Below the pieces are notes generated by a model, which made no database searches, had not been told where the DNA came from, and saw nothing but the letters and a program-made list of their open reading frames with translations. The position numbers and the translations under genes are program-made. From Saccoglossus kowalevskii (Eukaryota > Hemichordata > Enteropneusta > Harrimaniidae), in NCBI RefSeq assembly GCF_000003605.2, contig NW_003126388.1, forward strand, positions 348,006-375,582: a stretch of DNA of 27,577 nt. Direction: 5' to 3'. The first letter of the stretch is position 1, and every line of letters starts with the position of its first letter. This document shows, piece by piece, positions 1 through 9,269 of the stretch.

Positions 1-102
1 CTCCAATTGTTGCTTTAGTTGAGCAGTGAAACTCTTGTAAGCGGGATGGGTTCAATTGATGATTAGTCAGGGAATGAATCAGATTATTTTTTTTTACTAC
101 AG

Positions 103-357
103 ATCGCAAGAAACTTGGCATTGGTCAGTCCCAGGAAATGAACACACTATTCCGGTTCTGGTCATTTTTCCTACGAACTAATTTCAATCGAAAGATGTAC
201 CAGGAGTTCAAGCAGCTCTCAGTAGAAGACGCCAAAGCAGGATATAGATACGGGTTAGAATGTCTGTTCAGGTATTACAGCTACGGTTTGGAAGTCAAAT
301 TCCGCCCAGAAATCTTTAAAGATTTTCAAGAAGAAACTGCAAGAGACTATGAAAGTG
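103..357 (+). CDS. LARP1: LARP1 exon: DM15 A/B repeats
   Basis: The acceptor follows a T-rich tract ending TACTACAG, and the exon begins with two bases completing a split codon (phase 1 entry). It encodes [10 protein letters not shown] through TARDYESG. The donor at 358 (GTAGGT) splits a glycine codon after its first base. Confidence 0.93.
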
Positions 358-1612
358 GTAGGTTCACATAACATCTACACATTTGAGCAAAGCAGACTCT
401 GAATCCTTTGCAGATGATACAGCCCACACACAGTGGTCAATTTCGTATATAATCTAATTTTTAGCTGTGTGCTGAGAAGAAAGAAATCTTGGTTTTCTAT
501 AAATTTGAATGTTGAATTTCTAAAACTAATAAATATGTCTGATGTATTACTGTTGCCGAGGTGTGTGCTCTCCAGGATCTGTAATTTAAACTACATTCAA
601 AGGGCAAAGTATTCTGATATAATTTTCTAAACTTCACACTCTAATAACCCAGTAGTGCCTAAATGTAAATTTATTAACAAGCCCAAATATTAACCACTTT
701 TCCAGGTCAGCTGTATGGTTTGGAGAAGTTCTGGGCCTACTTAAAATATTCAAGACGTCATGTGGATGTGGACTCTAAATTACATGGTGTCTTGAAAAAA
801 TTTAAAAGGCTGGAAGATTTTAGAGTTGTGGTGAGTTCATTGGCTGCATTTAAGTTGTCACATTTCCTGCAATATGGCTGCCATCAGTGATATGGCTGCC
901 TTTAGAATTTAAAATGTCCTTCGCATTTACATGAGTGACATTTTCATGTTATGAGGATGAAGAAAATAAAATAAAAACATAGGGTCCATTGTACTCGTTT
1001 TGAAGAACATTGATGTACAAAATTGAGTAAAAATAGCACGTTTGGTCTGTTTTAAGGGCATTTCTCCCATTGTTTTCTGTAGCAAAGATGCATCTCAAAA
1101 TAATTGTCAATGACAATGAAAAAATTGTATATGGTGTCTTACTGCATACTGGTGAATGTCTAGATGTATTAAAAAATTGCCATTATTTATGGTCTATGGA
1201 AACCGATGCTAAATTGTCATTTCATGCATATTATTTGACAGTGAATTATGAAAGTCTACATACTATTGACAATTACAAAAACACAAATTTTGACACGAAA
1301 TGTTGTCACTGCTATATCACAAGTCATAAACACGCGAGTACCATTCTACTGTGAGCTGTCATTTACTGAAAGAGGTTTCTAAGCTTTCTATTTTGTTTTC
1401 AGCCCCCGAAAGAAGAGGATGAAGATAAACTTCATGGTGCTAAAGGGGGATCTACATCCGCACTTCAAGAGACAAGTACTGGTGGAAAGACTGTCAAAAC
1501 ACCTGCACCGTCTGAAACTCTGAAAGAGAAACCACAAAGTAAAAAGGCCGATCCAGTTGACAAGAAAGGAGTCGAAAAAACTAAACAAACTAACAGTTCT
1601 GAGGAATCATGA
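103..1612 (+). CDS. LARP1: LARP1, C-terminal part (DM15 region and tail), three exons
   Basis: La-related protein 1 binds the m7G cap and first cytosine of 5'TOP mRNAs through its C-terminal DM15 repeats and represses their translation downstream of mTORC1 in the cytoplasm. Coding exons are 103-357, 706-830 and 1403-1612, joined in phase with GT/AG borders; the earlier exons (La motif, RRM) lie upstream of the window. The three DM15 helical repeats are visible as [21 protein letters not shown] and [10 protein letters not shown]. The residues matching human R840/F844/R847 and R879/Y883/E886, known from the human cap-binding pocket, are all present. After RLEDFRV the protein diverges from vertebrates into a 69-residue Lys/Glu/Ser-rich tail ending SSEES. 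The gene is convergent with AKAP17A. Family identity is near certain; the tail boundary rests on splice sites and a clean in-frame stop. Confidence 0.95.
358..705 (+). other. LARP1 intron (phase 1)
   Basis: AT-rich intron between the DM15 exons. I see no additional conserved exon, repeat or RNA gene in it. Confidence 0.85.
706..830 (+). CDS. LARP1: LARP1 exon: DM15 C repeat
   Basis: The acceptor is TTTTCCAG. The exon completes the split Gly codon and reads [17 protein letters not shown] through KRLEDFRVV. The donor GTGAGT at 831 is in phase 0. Confidence 0.93.
831..1402 (+). other. LARP1 last coding intron (phase 0)
   Basis: AT-rich intron with donor GTGAGT and a T-rich acceptor. A 94-codon open stretch inside it has no protein-like composition and I treat it as chance. 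No repeat or RNA gene is evident. Confidence 0.8.
1403..1612 (+). CDS. LARP1: LARP1 terminal coding exon: charged tail and stop
   Basis: The acceptor is TTTTGTTTTCAG. There are 69 codons then TGA at 1610-1612. The segment starts PPKEEDEDK and is rich in Lys, Glu, Ser and Thr with no predicted fold. It replaces the Gly/Arg/Ser-rich tail of vertebrate LARP1 and has no recognisable motif; only the PP at its start echoes the vertebrate protein. Confidence 0.88.
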   Translation, partial: PPKEEDEDKLHGAKGGSTSALQETSTGGKTVKTPAPSETLKEKPQSKKADPVDKKGVEKTKQTNSSEES

Positions 1613-4600
1613 TATTAAAAGCATATCATTTATAGCTGCATTTATTATCTTATTTGGGCGTGGTTAGCACCTTGGAAAGTATCTCCAAACTGTGACTAAA
1701 TTCAGCATCCTCAGTGAAAGAACCAAAGACTCGCATCTTCTTCTGTGTCTTCATTGATATCAAGATATCAAAGGAATTAGTTTAGTTCTATTTTGGTTTT
1801 AAATCCGAAAGCTACCAGCTGAGGATAAATTATTTGTTCGTCTTTATCAGGGAATGCCTGGTAACTAGTCCTGGTTGCTTTTATTTAATCCATTACTAAA
1901 TTTGTTCACATACTTAGTCCCTGCAGACTCATTTATGACTGTGTACATTTGCTGGTGCAGTAAAAGTATAAGTGTACTTGCAGGGGCAGTATGTCTGAAT
2001 TAAAATAAATCAATGACTAAAAGGCAAACCGACATGCGTGTTAATAGAACACCAATCAACCGCTGGTTTGGCCACATCTCCCAGTGCTGTGTAACCAATC
2101 AGCTTTATGAATCTAAATGTTACTTACAAGAGCTTAATCAACTGCCCGTTCATTTAATAATTTAATGTGTCAGGGAAAATTATAACTAAATTGGCACGCA
2201 ATTATATTTACATTAAATTTAGTAGAGGGGGTTACTGTTCTGTTGAAAGGGTATGAACTGTTCGGTTACATAATAAGCATATAAAAGTGTATATGCTGGC
2301 ATTATGAATAAAAAGATGCATGCTTTTATATTAGTAAAAGTATGAAATTCTATGGAATAATTAAGTTGCAATGAAGAATCATTGTAGAACATTCCTATTA
2401 TATTTTCTTTATGCTACAGTTTCATTTCCCATCCATTTTTAGTTCAGATTTGTCTTATTTTTCATATCTAAGGCTACAAGATTTTGTCAAATTTGTCTAT
2501 ATAAAGAGAAAAAGTGAAGATAACAAAAATTTAGTCTACATTTCTTCCATATTAGAGTTTTTAATAAGCTTTGCTGGGCATTCATGTTTTTTTCATTAAG
2601 AGGAATATTAAGTTTTTAATTTAACATATCTGTATGTAGATGTTTTTATCTTCTCCCCCTTTCGTCATTGACATCTTCACTTTTATGTTGTGGAGAAAGT
2701 GTTGTATACTTGTGTAATGTCTAATACACGTGTAGTACTTGTCAATGTACACATATCACTTTGTGCCAAAGACATTAGAAAAAAAGGTCTCTTGAGTTAA
2801 CAGGGTTTCATAAATGAAATGTAAACGAGTTTTGAAAATGTTTGACTTCAATGTCAAACCTGAAGAGGATTGAATAGAAATCCTAGAAATGCATATGTGA
2901 GCTAGGAATTGCTGTCACTTGCAGCTGCCGAGGTTTGATCTAAGTGACCAAACCGCACAAGTATGAAAGCGATACATGGATATGAATAGTACATTAATGT
3001 TTGGAAAGTGTTAGCCATTTGTGTCCACCTCATTAGTGAATGATTGAAAATTGGTTTCTGAATTACTGCAGTTTCCTGAAATGCTGATTCAATAGGGATT
3101 CATGGCTTAGTAGAATGCAGATGTTTTCTTGGGAAACAAATATCTGTGTACTATAGGAATTTGTCATATTGTATATGACTGCCTAAGTTGCTAAGTATCT
3201 GCTGTATGAGACTACCTAAGTGTCCTCAGAATGTCCATATGACAATATCAGCCCCGATTTGGATCACTGCATTTTTTAAAAGATGTACTTGTATCCTATT
3301 CATTATTTATTGTTATCCTTGAGATGTATGACCAAGTGTAACTGTAAATCATGTACACATGTGACAGCAAGAAACATTGTACTATAGCTATGTTGAAACA
3401 TTGTTTCTATGCACTATTACAAGCTTGTTAAGGAATCCCATATTCCAATCATTCTCATTAATCCCATTCTTTACTCCAATGTGTAGTTTCTACACTATAT
3501 CAATTTATTTAATTTGCACTAAATAATGATTGTAGTGAACATTCTTAGTTTTTTGGATGTTGTCAGATATAATGTACCGGTACATCTTGTTATTTAGTGT
3601 ATTTTATGATGGATCTTTGTTTCCATGATTTAGTATCCCAAGACCAAAAAAACGCACTACAGCCTTGGACGTGATGGCTCGAACAGTGTTTTATCTGCCA
3701 GATCCCATGACTGTGGCAAAGTTACTTGTAATGCGTGTTTTTTTGTTTTTTTAACTTTAAACAGCAACAGTGATCACTCCAACCCCTGGATACATGTTGC
3801 AAAAAAATATTGCGACTGTAGAATGTTGTGTATTAACTAAAATGTTTAAATATGCAGCATATGTTAATTTTACAGTGTTAAGTATTGTCTTTTTGTGTAT
3901 ATATGGTAGTAGCAGAGCAGTTATACATTCGGACAGTGTCCAGCACAACGGTCTGCTGTGCGCACGTCTTTCGATAAGTTACATTTAATTGGTCTTAAGT
4001 TTTTCAACACAATTGCAATAAAATAAGGATCTTATTGTTTTGTCTTTACTATTAACTACATTGGTTAAATTCCATTGCATTTTATTTCTTTAAGAAACTT
4101 GTTATTTTCAGATTGTTTTTCATTTCTAGGCAGTGTACCCGTTTTCAAGTTTAAAGAAAAAAAAAAAGATTGCAAAAAAAAGGCTTTCAGGCATTTTTAC
4201 CGTCGTTTTACCTTAGTGCTGACCAAAAAGGACAAATTATCTAATGTTAAAAAAAGTTAAAATATTTTATTATAAAAAAAAAAAATTCTCATGGATTCAA
4301 TATGAACTATGGTTAAAATGTAGTACAAGTGTATTTTTTTTCCCCCTTCATTTTAACCAGTTTTTCTTCCTAAATGTACTCTTGTAGGCGTTGTAGATAT
4401 TTTGGGACATTCTGTTTACATTAAAAAAGTTGTTTCTGCTGTATTTTAGGTGAACCGGGTTCGAGATAACCATAAAAAATATATATCTTTAAAAATGTTG
4501 TAAATTTTTTGGTCTTTTTGAATCATTAGATATTGCTGATAAGAGTTTGTAGTTATGTACTTCATTATGCATATTGTACACAAGGGTAAGCAGATCACTT

Positions 4601-4830
4601 CACCAATTACAAAAGTGCATGTCGCTAAGTTCATACATTGTACCTACAGATATAAAATTGATCGTGACCAGTCAATTTTATTAAAACTATTTTTGGGGCT
4701 TTTTATTTGTTTTCATTGATGTGTTGGTAGCAGGCAATATTTAAGCTGTAGTTTCACCTAGTTTTAAAGTGTGAATTAAAAAAAATCAAAAAGACCAAAT
4801 CTTGTATTGCACATGTCTTTATTAAGCTTT
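1613..4830 (+). other. Probable long LARP1 3' UTR and downstream flank
   Basis: About 3.2 kb of AT-rich sequence without coding potential follows the LARP1 stop. Canonical AATAAA signals occur at 2004-2009, 2307-2312 and 4017-4022, and there is another beyond this stretch at 5017-5022. The 4017 copy is followed within ~25 bases by T/G-rich sequence (TTATTGTTTTGTC), which makes it a good cleavage candidate. Long 3' UTRs are usual for LARP1, so the transcript may end here or at the 5017 signal. The true end cannot be fixed without transcript data. Confidence 0.45.
4017..4022 (+). terminator. Candidate LARP1 polyadenylation signal
   Basis: Canonical AATAAA followed by a T/G-rich element ~10-25 bases downstream. 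It is one of several possible signals after the LARP1 stop. Confidence 0.35.
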
Positions 4831-4839
4831 GTTGAGCTG

Positions 4840-6500
4840 TTCATATTCGGTGATTGTTCATCTGTCTACAATTCTATTGTTGACTTCTCAAAAACTCTGC
4901 AGCCAATTACTTTGATATCTACCAGGTGAAAAAAAATTTCTATTTCTGACTTTGTCTTATACTATCTACTCAATTGCAACTTACGGTATGGTTGATACGC
5001 AAGAACATTGTGGAACAATAAATGTGACCGTGGTCAATACCTAATATTTTTATTGTACAGAACATGTCTGCCTTGATATGACACACTTGTTCAAAATGGC
5101 AGTCATTTCCACACATCTAATATACTAAATGAAATGTGCCATTCAGTGTTATGAAGTCACTTTGATTCCCCAATAATTGTGAAGAAAATTTCCAATTCAA
5201 TGTTCTGGAAAAAAAAATGTGTGTGTGAAGTTTAAACTTCCATTGGTCAAGGCAGAAGGAGATGAGAATTTTCTTCAAAACAAAATGGCCACCAGTTGGT
5301 CTTGTTGAAACGAATAAAAAGTGAAGTGCATCAAGGCCAGAATGTGTTTAATGTAGATAGATATTTTATTTGACACGATTTAGTACGAATGAAAGAAAAT
5401 GAATAAAGTTTAAATCAAATTCGTCTGCACACAAAGGCTATCCAGCTCCTGAATTTTGCCTTAAAATGGCTTCTATTTGGTCGTCTTGAATCGGTTCATG
5501 AAGCAAATGCAATGTCTGATGTGAAGTTTAAACTTAATTGGTGCAGGCATGTGCAAGATACTGATGGGGGTCAATTGACAAGTCCTCATTTTAAAACTTC
5601 TATTTGTAGGTTAGTGAGGTTACAGAATGCATAGGCCTGAGTATAAGCAATGATCATCAGTTTTGGTGTGAAGCTCCCCTGTGGGGTAGAGATTGGAATT
5701 TGTTCATAGATCAGTCTAATTCTGCAAATTGGGTCAAAAAAAGCTAGAAATTTTTGTCAATTTCTCAAAAACCATCAGTCTGATTAACTTCATATTTAGC
5801 ATACAAGTACATAGGCCGGTAGTCTGTTTATGTGGCATTTTCAATTTTGTATTTTAAGTGATTTTTTTTGGCGGAAATGCTATTTTCAAGAATTTTTTTC
5901 TAACTGCTATATTGCTAACCCTTGTGCGTACGTCCGGACCTGTATCTTAGAAATGCTTGAACCAATCATAATCAAATTTCACACATACGTCATACATGAT
6001 ATTATACATATGCACATCAATTTGTTTCACGTCTGATTCGAAATCATCAAAATCAAGCATTTCTCGGCTGTTTACAGATTGATTTTGTTTGAACTTGGTA
6101 TATACATTAGACATTATGGGACCTTGATGGAAATAATTTTGTTTTTTGGATAAGACTGGCGGCCATTTTGTTTTAATGAATGGGCTTTTAGACCCACATC
6201 TCTGACTTACTTGGACTGATTATGTTTAAATTTTATATATTCGTTGTACATCATGTTATAGATGTATACATTTATTCAAAATGGCTGATTTTGTTTTAAT
6301 TAATGCTGTTCCAGAGCAATATCTCTTAATATGGACAAGTACTCGTTTGACGATCAGATACAAATGTCAATCATATTCCTGACATGGTTATATTCCAGGT
6401 ATATTACTATAAACAAAACTATATATCTTAAATTTGATAACTAACTGGGACTGTGCCATGCATGGTTTGTTTTTTCAAAACTGGACAATTTCCCTATTTG
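4840..6500. repeat. Degenerate repeat field with monomers related to the 155-bp repeat
   Basis: This stretch has no gene. It carries diverged copies of a recurring phrase, roughly 'TTCTCAAAAACC..CAG.C..ATTACTTTGATAT', at about 4878-4925 and 5755-5812, with weaker versions near 5940-6000, 6070-6115 and 6220-6265. The same phrase is the core of the ~155-bp monomers at 6900-8210. A separate degenerate pair, each containing GTGAAGTTTAAACTT (about 5226 and 5522), lies within it. I infer old, decayed copies of tandem-repeat mobile elements. Strand and borders are not resolvable by eye. Confidence 0.45.
5017..5022 (+). terminator. Alternative LARP1 polyadenylation signal
   Basis: AATAAA followed by TGTGACCGTGGTC and then a T-rich stretch, a reasonable downstream GU element. 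It would give a ~3.4 kb 3' UTR. Confidence 0.3.
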
Positions 6501-6700
6501 ATTTTCAACAGGTAGCAATGTATCGGTCCAAGGAGTAAACAATTCATACAGTGATCACCCACATATGGTTTTGCCTAAAGCAATAGCAATTTGTTGTTAT
6601 TTTCTAATTTCAGCAGGTATTGTATATTATGCCTCTAATTCATTGCTTGGCTAATGTTATAATTTTTTTTTTATACTGGTCAAAATGATTTCCAATTTTT

Positions 6701-7579
6701 AGCTCCGCTGTCAACTTTGTCGAGCGGAGCTTATCATATCCGTGTCAATGTTTTACTTTTTCGACTTCTTCTTGGAAACTGCGAGACTGAATGCTTTGAT
6801 ACTTGGTGTATATGTACCTTGGGTAGACCTCTCTCAGATTTGTTCATTTCATGATCATATCTTCAATTCTCTAATTCTGGTGAATATTTTTGTCATTTTT
6901 TGTAAAAAGTGATATTTTCAACTTCTTGTTAAAAACCGCAAGTCCAATTGCTTTGATATTACATATATAGGTACTACATGTGGACCTCTCTCAGATATGT
7001 TCATTTTGTAATGATATCATCAATTCTCTAATTTTGGTGAATATTTTTGTCATTTTTGGTAAAAAATTATATTTTCAACTTCTTGTTAAAAACCGCAAGT
7101 GCAATTGCTTTGATATTACATATATAGGTACTACATGTGGACCTCTCTCAGATTTGTTCATTTTGTAATGATATCTTCAATTTTCTAATTTTGGTGAATA
7201 TTTTTGTCATTTTTGGTAAAAAGTGATATTTTCAACTTCTTGTTAAAAACCGCAAGTCCAATTGCTTTGATATTACCGGTACATGTATATGTACTACATG
7301 TGGACCACTCTCAAATTTGTTCATTTCATGATGATATCTTCAATTCTCTAATTTTGATGAATATTTTCTTCATTTTTGGTAAAAAGTGATATTTTTGACT
7401 TCTGGTTAAAAACCACAATCGTTTATGGTGAAAAATGATATTTTTGAATTCTTGTTTAAAAGAGCAAGTCCCATAGCATTGATACTATGCATATTGTTCA
7501 TTTTCTAATGATATCTTCTGTTCTTTAATTGAAATGTGCATTGCTAACAGCGGAGCTATCTCAGCCGAGAGGCTGCTTG
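6701..7579 (+). mobile_element. Composite tandem-repeat element, copy 1 (Helentron-associated/HINE-like)
   Basis: The left end is a hairpin: AGCTCCGCT, 13-base loop, AGCGGAGCT (6701-6731), immediately after a run of T. The interior has about 3-4 direct repeats of ~157 bp (CCGCA landmarks ending at 6940, 7097, 7254, then a shorter diverged copy). The right end carries CAGCGGAGCT (7548-7557), the exact inverse complement of the first ten bases AGCTCCGCTG. It is followed by a perfect 5-bp stem with GAGA loop (CAGCCGAGAGGCTG, 7562-7575) and then GCTTGTTT. Inverted subterminal repeats, a central ~150-160-bp array, a 3' hairpin and T-flanked ends match the anatomy known for non-autonomous Helentrons (HINE/DINE) and the oyster pearl elements. 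There is no coding capacity. Assignment is by structure only. Confidence 0.6.
6900..7430 (+). repeat. ~157-bp central direct repeats of copy 1
   Basis: Each unit includes 'TTTTGGTGAATATTTTTGTC', then 'GTGATATTTTCAACTTCTTG', then 'CCGCAAGTCCAATTGCTTTG', then 'ACTACATGTGGACCTCTCTC'. The period measured on the CCGCA landmark is 157, 157 and 163 bases. Open reading frames in this stretch are by-products of the repetition. Confidence 0.85.
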
Positions 7580-7644
7580 TTTATTTTAAATGATGGAGTT
7601 GATGACAATTTTTTTTTTAATGGACAGTATAATGTCCTTTGTTT
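7580..7644. other. Spacer between the two composite elements
   Basis: A 65-bp linker that includes an inverted repeat GGACA..TGTCC (about 7622-7637). It may be leftover target sequence or part of an older element. Confidence 0.3.
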
Positions 7645-8317
7645 AGCTCCGCTGTTGACTTTGTCGAGAGGAACTTATCATATGAGTGATTGTCCATCGT
7701 CAGTGTCAATGTTTTACTTTTTCGACTTCTTGAAAACTACAAGCCTGAATGCATTGATACTTGGTGTATATGTACCTTGGGTAGACCTCTTAGATTTGTT
7801 CATTTCATGATGATATCTTCAATTCTCTAATTTTGGTGAATATTTTTGTCATTTTTGGTAAAAAGTGATATTTTCGACTTCTTGTTTAAAAACCACAAGT
7901 CCAATTGCTTTGATATTACATATATACTACATGTGGACCTCTCTCGGATTTGTTCATTTTGTAATGATATCTTTAATTCTCTAATTTTGGTGAATATTTC
8001 TGTCATTTTTGGTAAAAAGTGATATTTTCAACTTCTTGTTGAAAACCGCAAGTCCAATTGCTTTGATATTACATATATAGGTACTACATGTGGACCTCTC
8101 TCAGATTTGTTCATTTTGTAATATCTTTAATTCTCTAATTTTGGTGAATATTTTTGTCATTTTTGGTAAAAAGTGATATTTTCGACTTCTTGTTGAAAAT
8201 CGCAAGTCTGATTGTTTTGATACTATACATATCGTTCATTTTCTAATGATATCTTCTGTTCTTTAATTGAAATGTGCATTGCTAACAGCGGAGCTATCTC
8301 AGCCGAGAGGCTGCTTG
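7645..8317 (+). mobile_element. Composite tandem-repeat element, copy 2
   Basis: A second copy in the same orientation starts 65 bp after the first ends. It begins AGCTCCGCTG (7645-7654), and its left hairpin is partly eroded (GAGAGGAAC instead of GAGCGGAGC). The interior has ~152-154-bp repeats (landmarks ending 7898, 8050, 8204). The right end repeats CAGCGGAGCT (8286-8295), the CAGCC-GAGA-GGCTG hairpin (8300-8313) and GCTTGTTT. Copies 1 and 2 are far more alike at their right ends than in the array, and their repeat numbers differ. Confidence 0.6.
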
Positions 8318-8969
8318 TTTCCATTACATGCTTAAAATAGCACGCATTTTTGTTTATGTCACTAATACAATTGCACAGAAAAACACCTACCCCAAGTGAG
8401 CTCAATATACCGGGTATGTAGTAGTGAAATTTCATACAAATTATATATTATATTTTTGAACTCTTTATTAAAAATTAAGTTATAGAAACTTCCTGTGCCT
8501 TAATAATGGTTAAAGAATTTAACCACACTACAAGTACTTTACAAAATTTATTAAAACAAACTTTTCCAGTTAAAAAAAAAAAGGTTAAAAACAAATAAAA
8601 TTATGTGAATCATGATTCACATTCAAAATGAAGTACATTTTTTTTTTTTGGAGTGTGTTAGTCTAAAGTAGAAATGAACTATGGTTGGTGTTAATTCATG
8701 AAAAGCACTACTACGTGAAAATTACATCCATGTTTGAAGGAAAGTATTGATTCCAGCAACTATTGATAGTATAAATTATGAAGTGGAACATTAAATTTAT
8801 TGCATTACCATCACCAGATAAAGCTCCATCCATGTGTGTATTGTCTACAGGAGCAACACTCATTCTCCAACAAACAAAACTGGCATTAATATAACAACTA
8901 CAAATGGAGAAAACAAACAGGCAGCTGGGGGTGGAGACAACACAACTTAAAAAAAAAATAATGACATTT
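8318..8969 (-). other. Probable AKAP17A 3' UTR and intergenic flank
   Basis: On the minus strand this follows the AKAP17A stop. It is AT-rich with no coding content. Minus-strand AATAAA signals lie at 8796-8801 and 8547-8552. No exon rich in Arg-Ser codons is visible. Confidence 0.5.
8796..8801 (-). terminator. Candidate AKAP17A polyadenylation signal
   Basis: TTTATT on the plus strand is AATAAA on the minus strand, about 170 bases past the AKAP17A stop. A second copy at 8547-8552 would give a longer UTR. Confidence 0.45.
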
Positions 8970-9269
8970 CTATCTAGTTGTACTAGATGGCATAACAACA
9001 GCAGATTTCAATGTCTTTCCAGCAAATTGTTTTCTCAAACATTCTCTTTGTTCCAAATCTTTTTGCTCCTCCCTCATTTTGTAATTTTTCATAACCTTTT
9101 CACGTAAAGCCATTTCCTGCTTTTTCAGTTTCTCTGCTTTTTTTCTCTCTCGCTGTTCCTCTTTCCTTCTCTTTTCTTCTATCTTTCTCTTTTCTTCTTC
9201 AAGTTGTCTTCTCTTCATGTCTTCCAGTTCCATAAGTTTCCTCTCCATTTCCTGTTTTTGTTTGACTGC
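8970..9269 (-). CDS. AKAP17A: AKAP17A terminal coding exon 4
   Basis: The acceptor is TGTTCTAG. There are 99 codons from AVKQKQEMERKL to PSSTTR and a TAG stop at 8972-8970. The AVK start matches the human junction after SRAK. No convincing donor lies within the last codons, so this looks like the true C-terminus. Confidence 0.85.
   Translation of the reverse strand, partial: AVKQKQEMERKLMELEDMKRRQLEEEKRKIEEKRRKEEQRERKKAEKLKKQEMALREKVMKNYKMREEQKDLEQRECLRKQFAGKTLKSAVVMPSSTTR

Noticed and set aside
1070-1354. 94-codon frame in the LARP1 intron
   Set aside because: No conservation with LARP1, AT-driven composition, and the flanking exons already join in phase.
6980-7810. Several 61-93-codon frames with repeated similar peptides
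   Set aside because: They are translations of the 155-bp repeat; a period not divisible by three shifts the frame between units.
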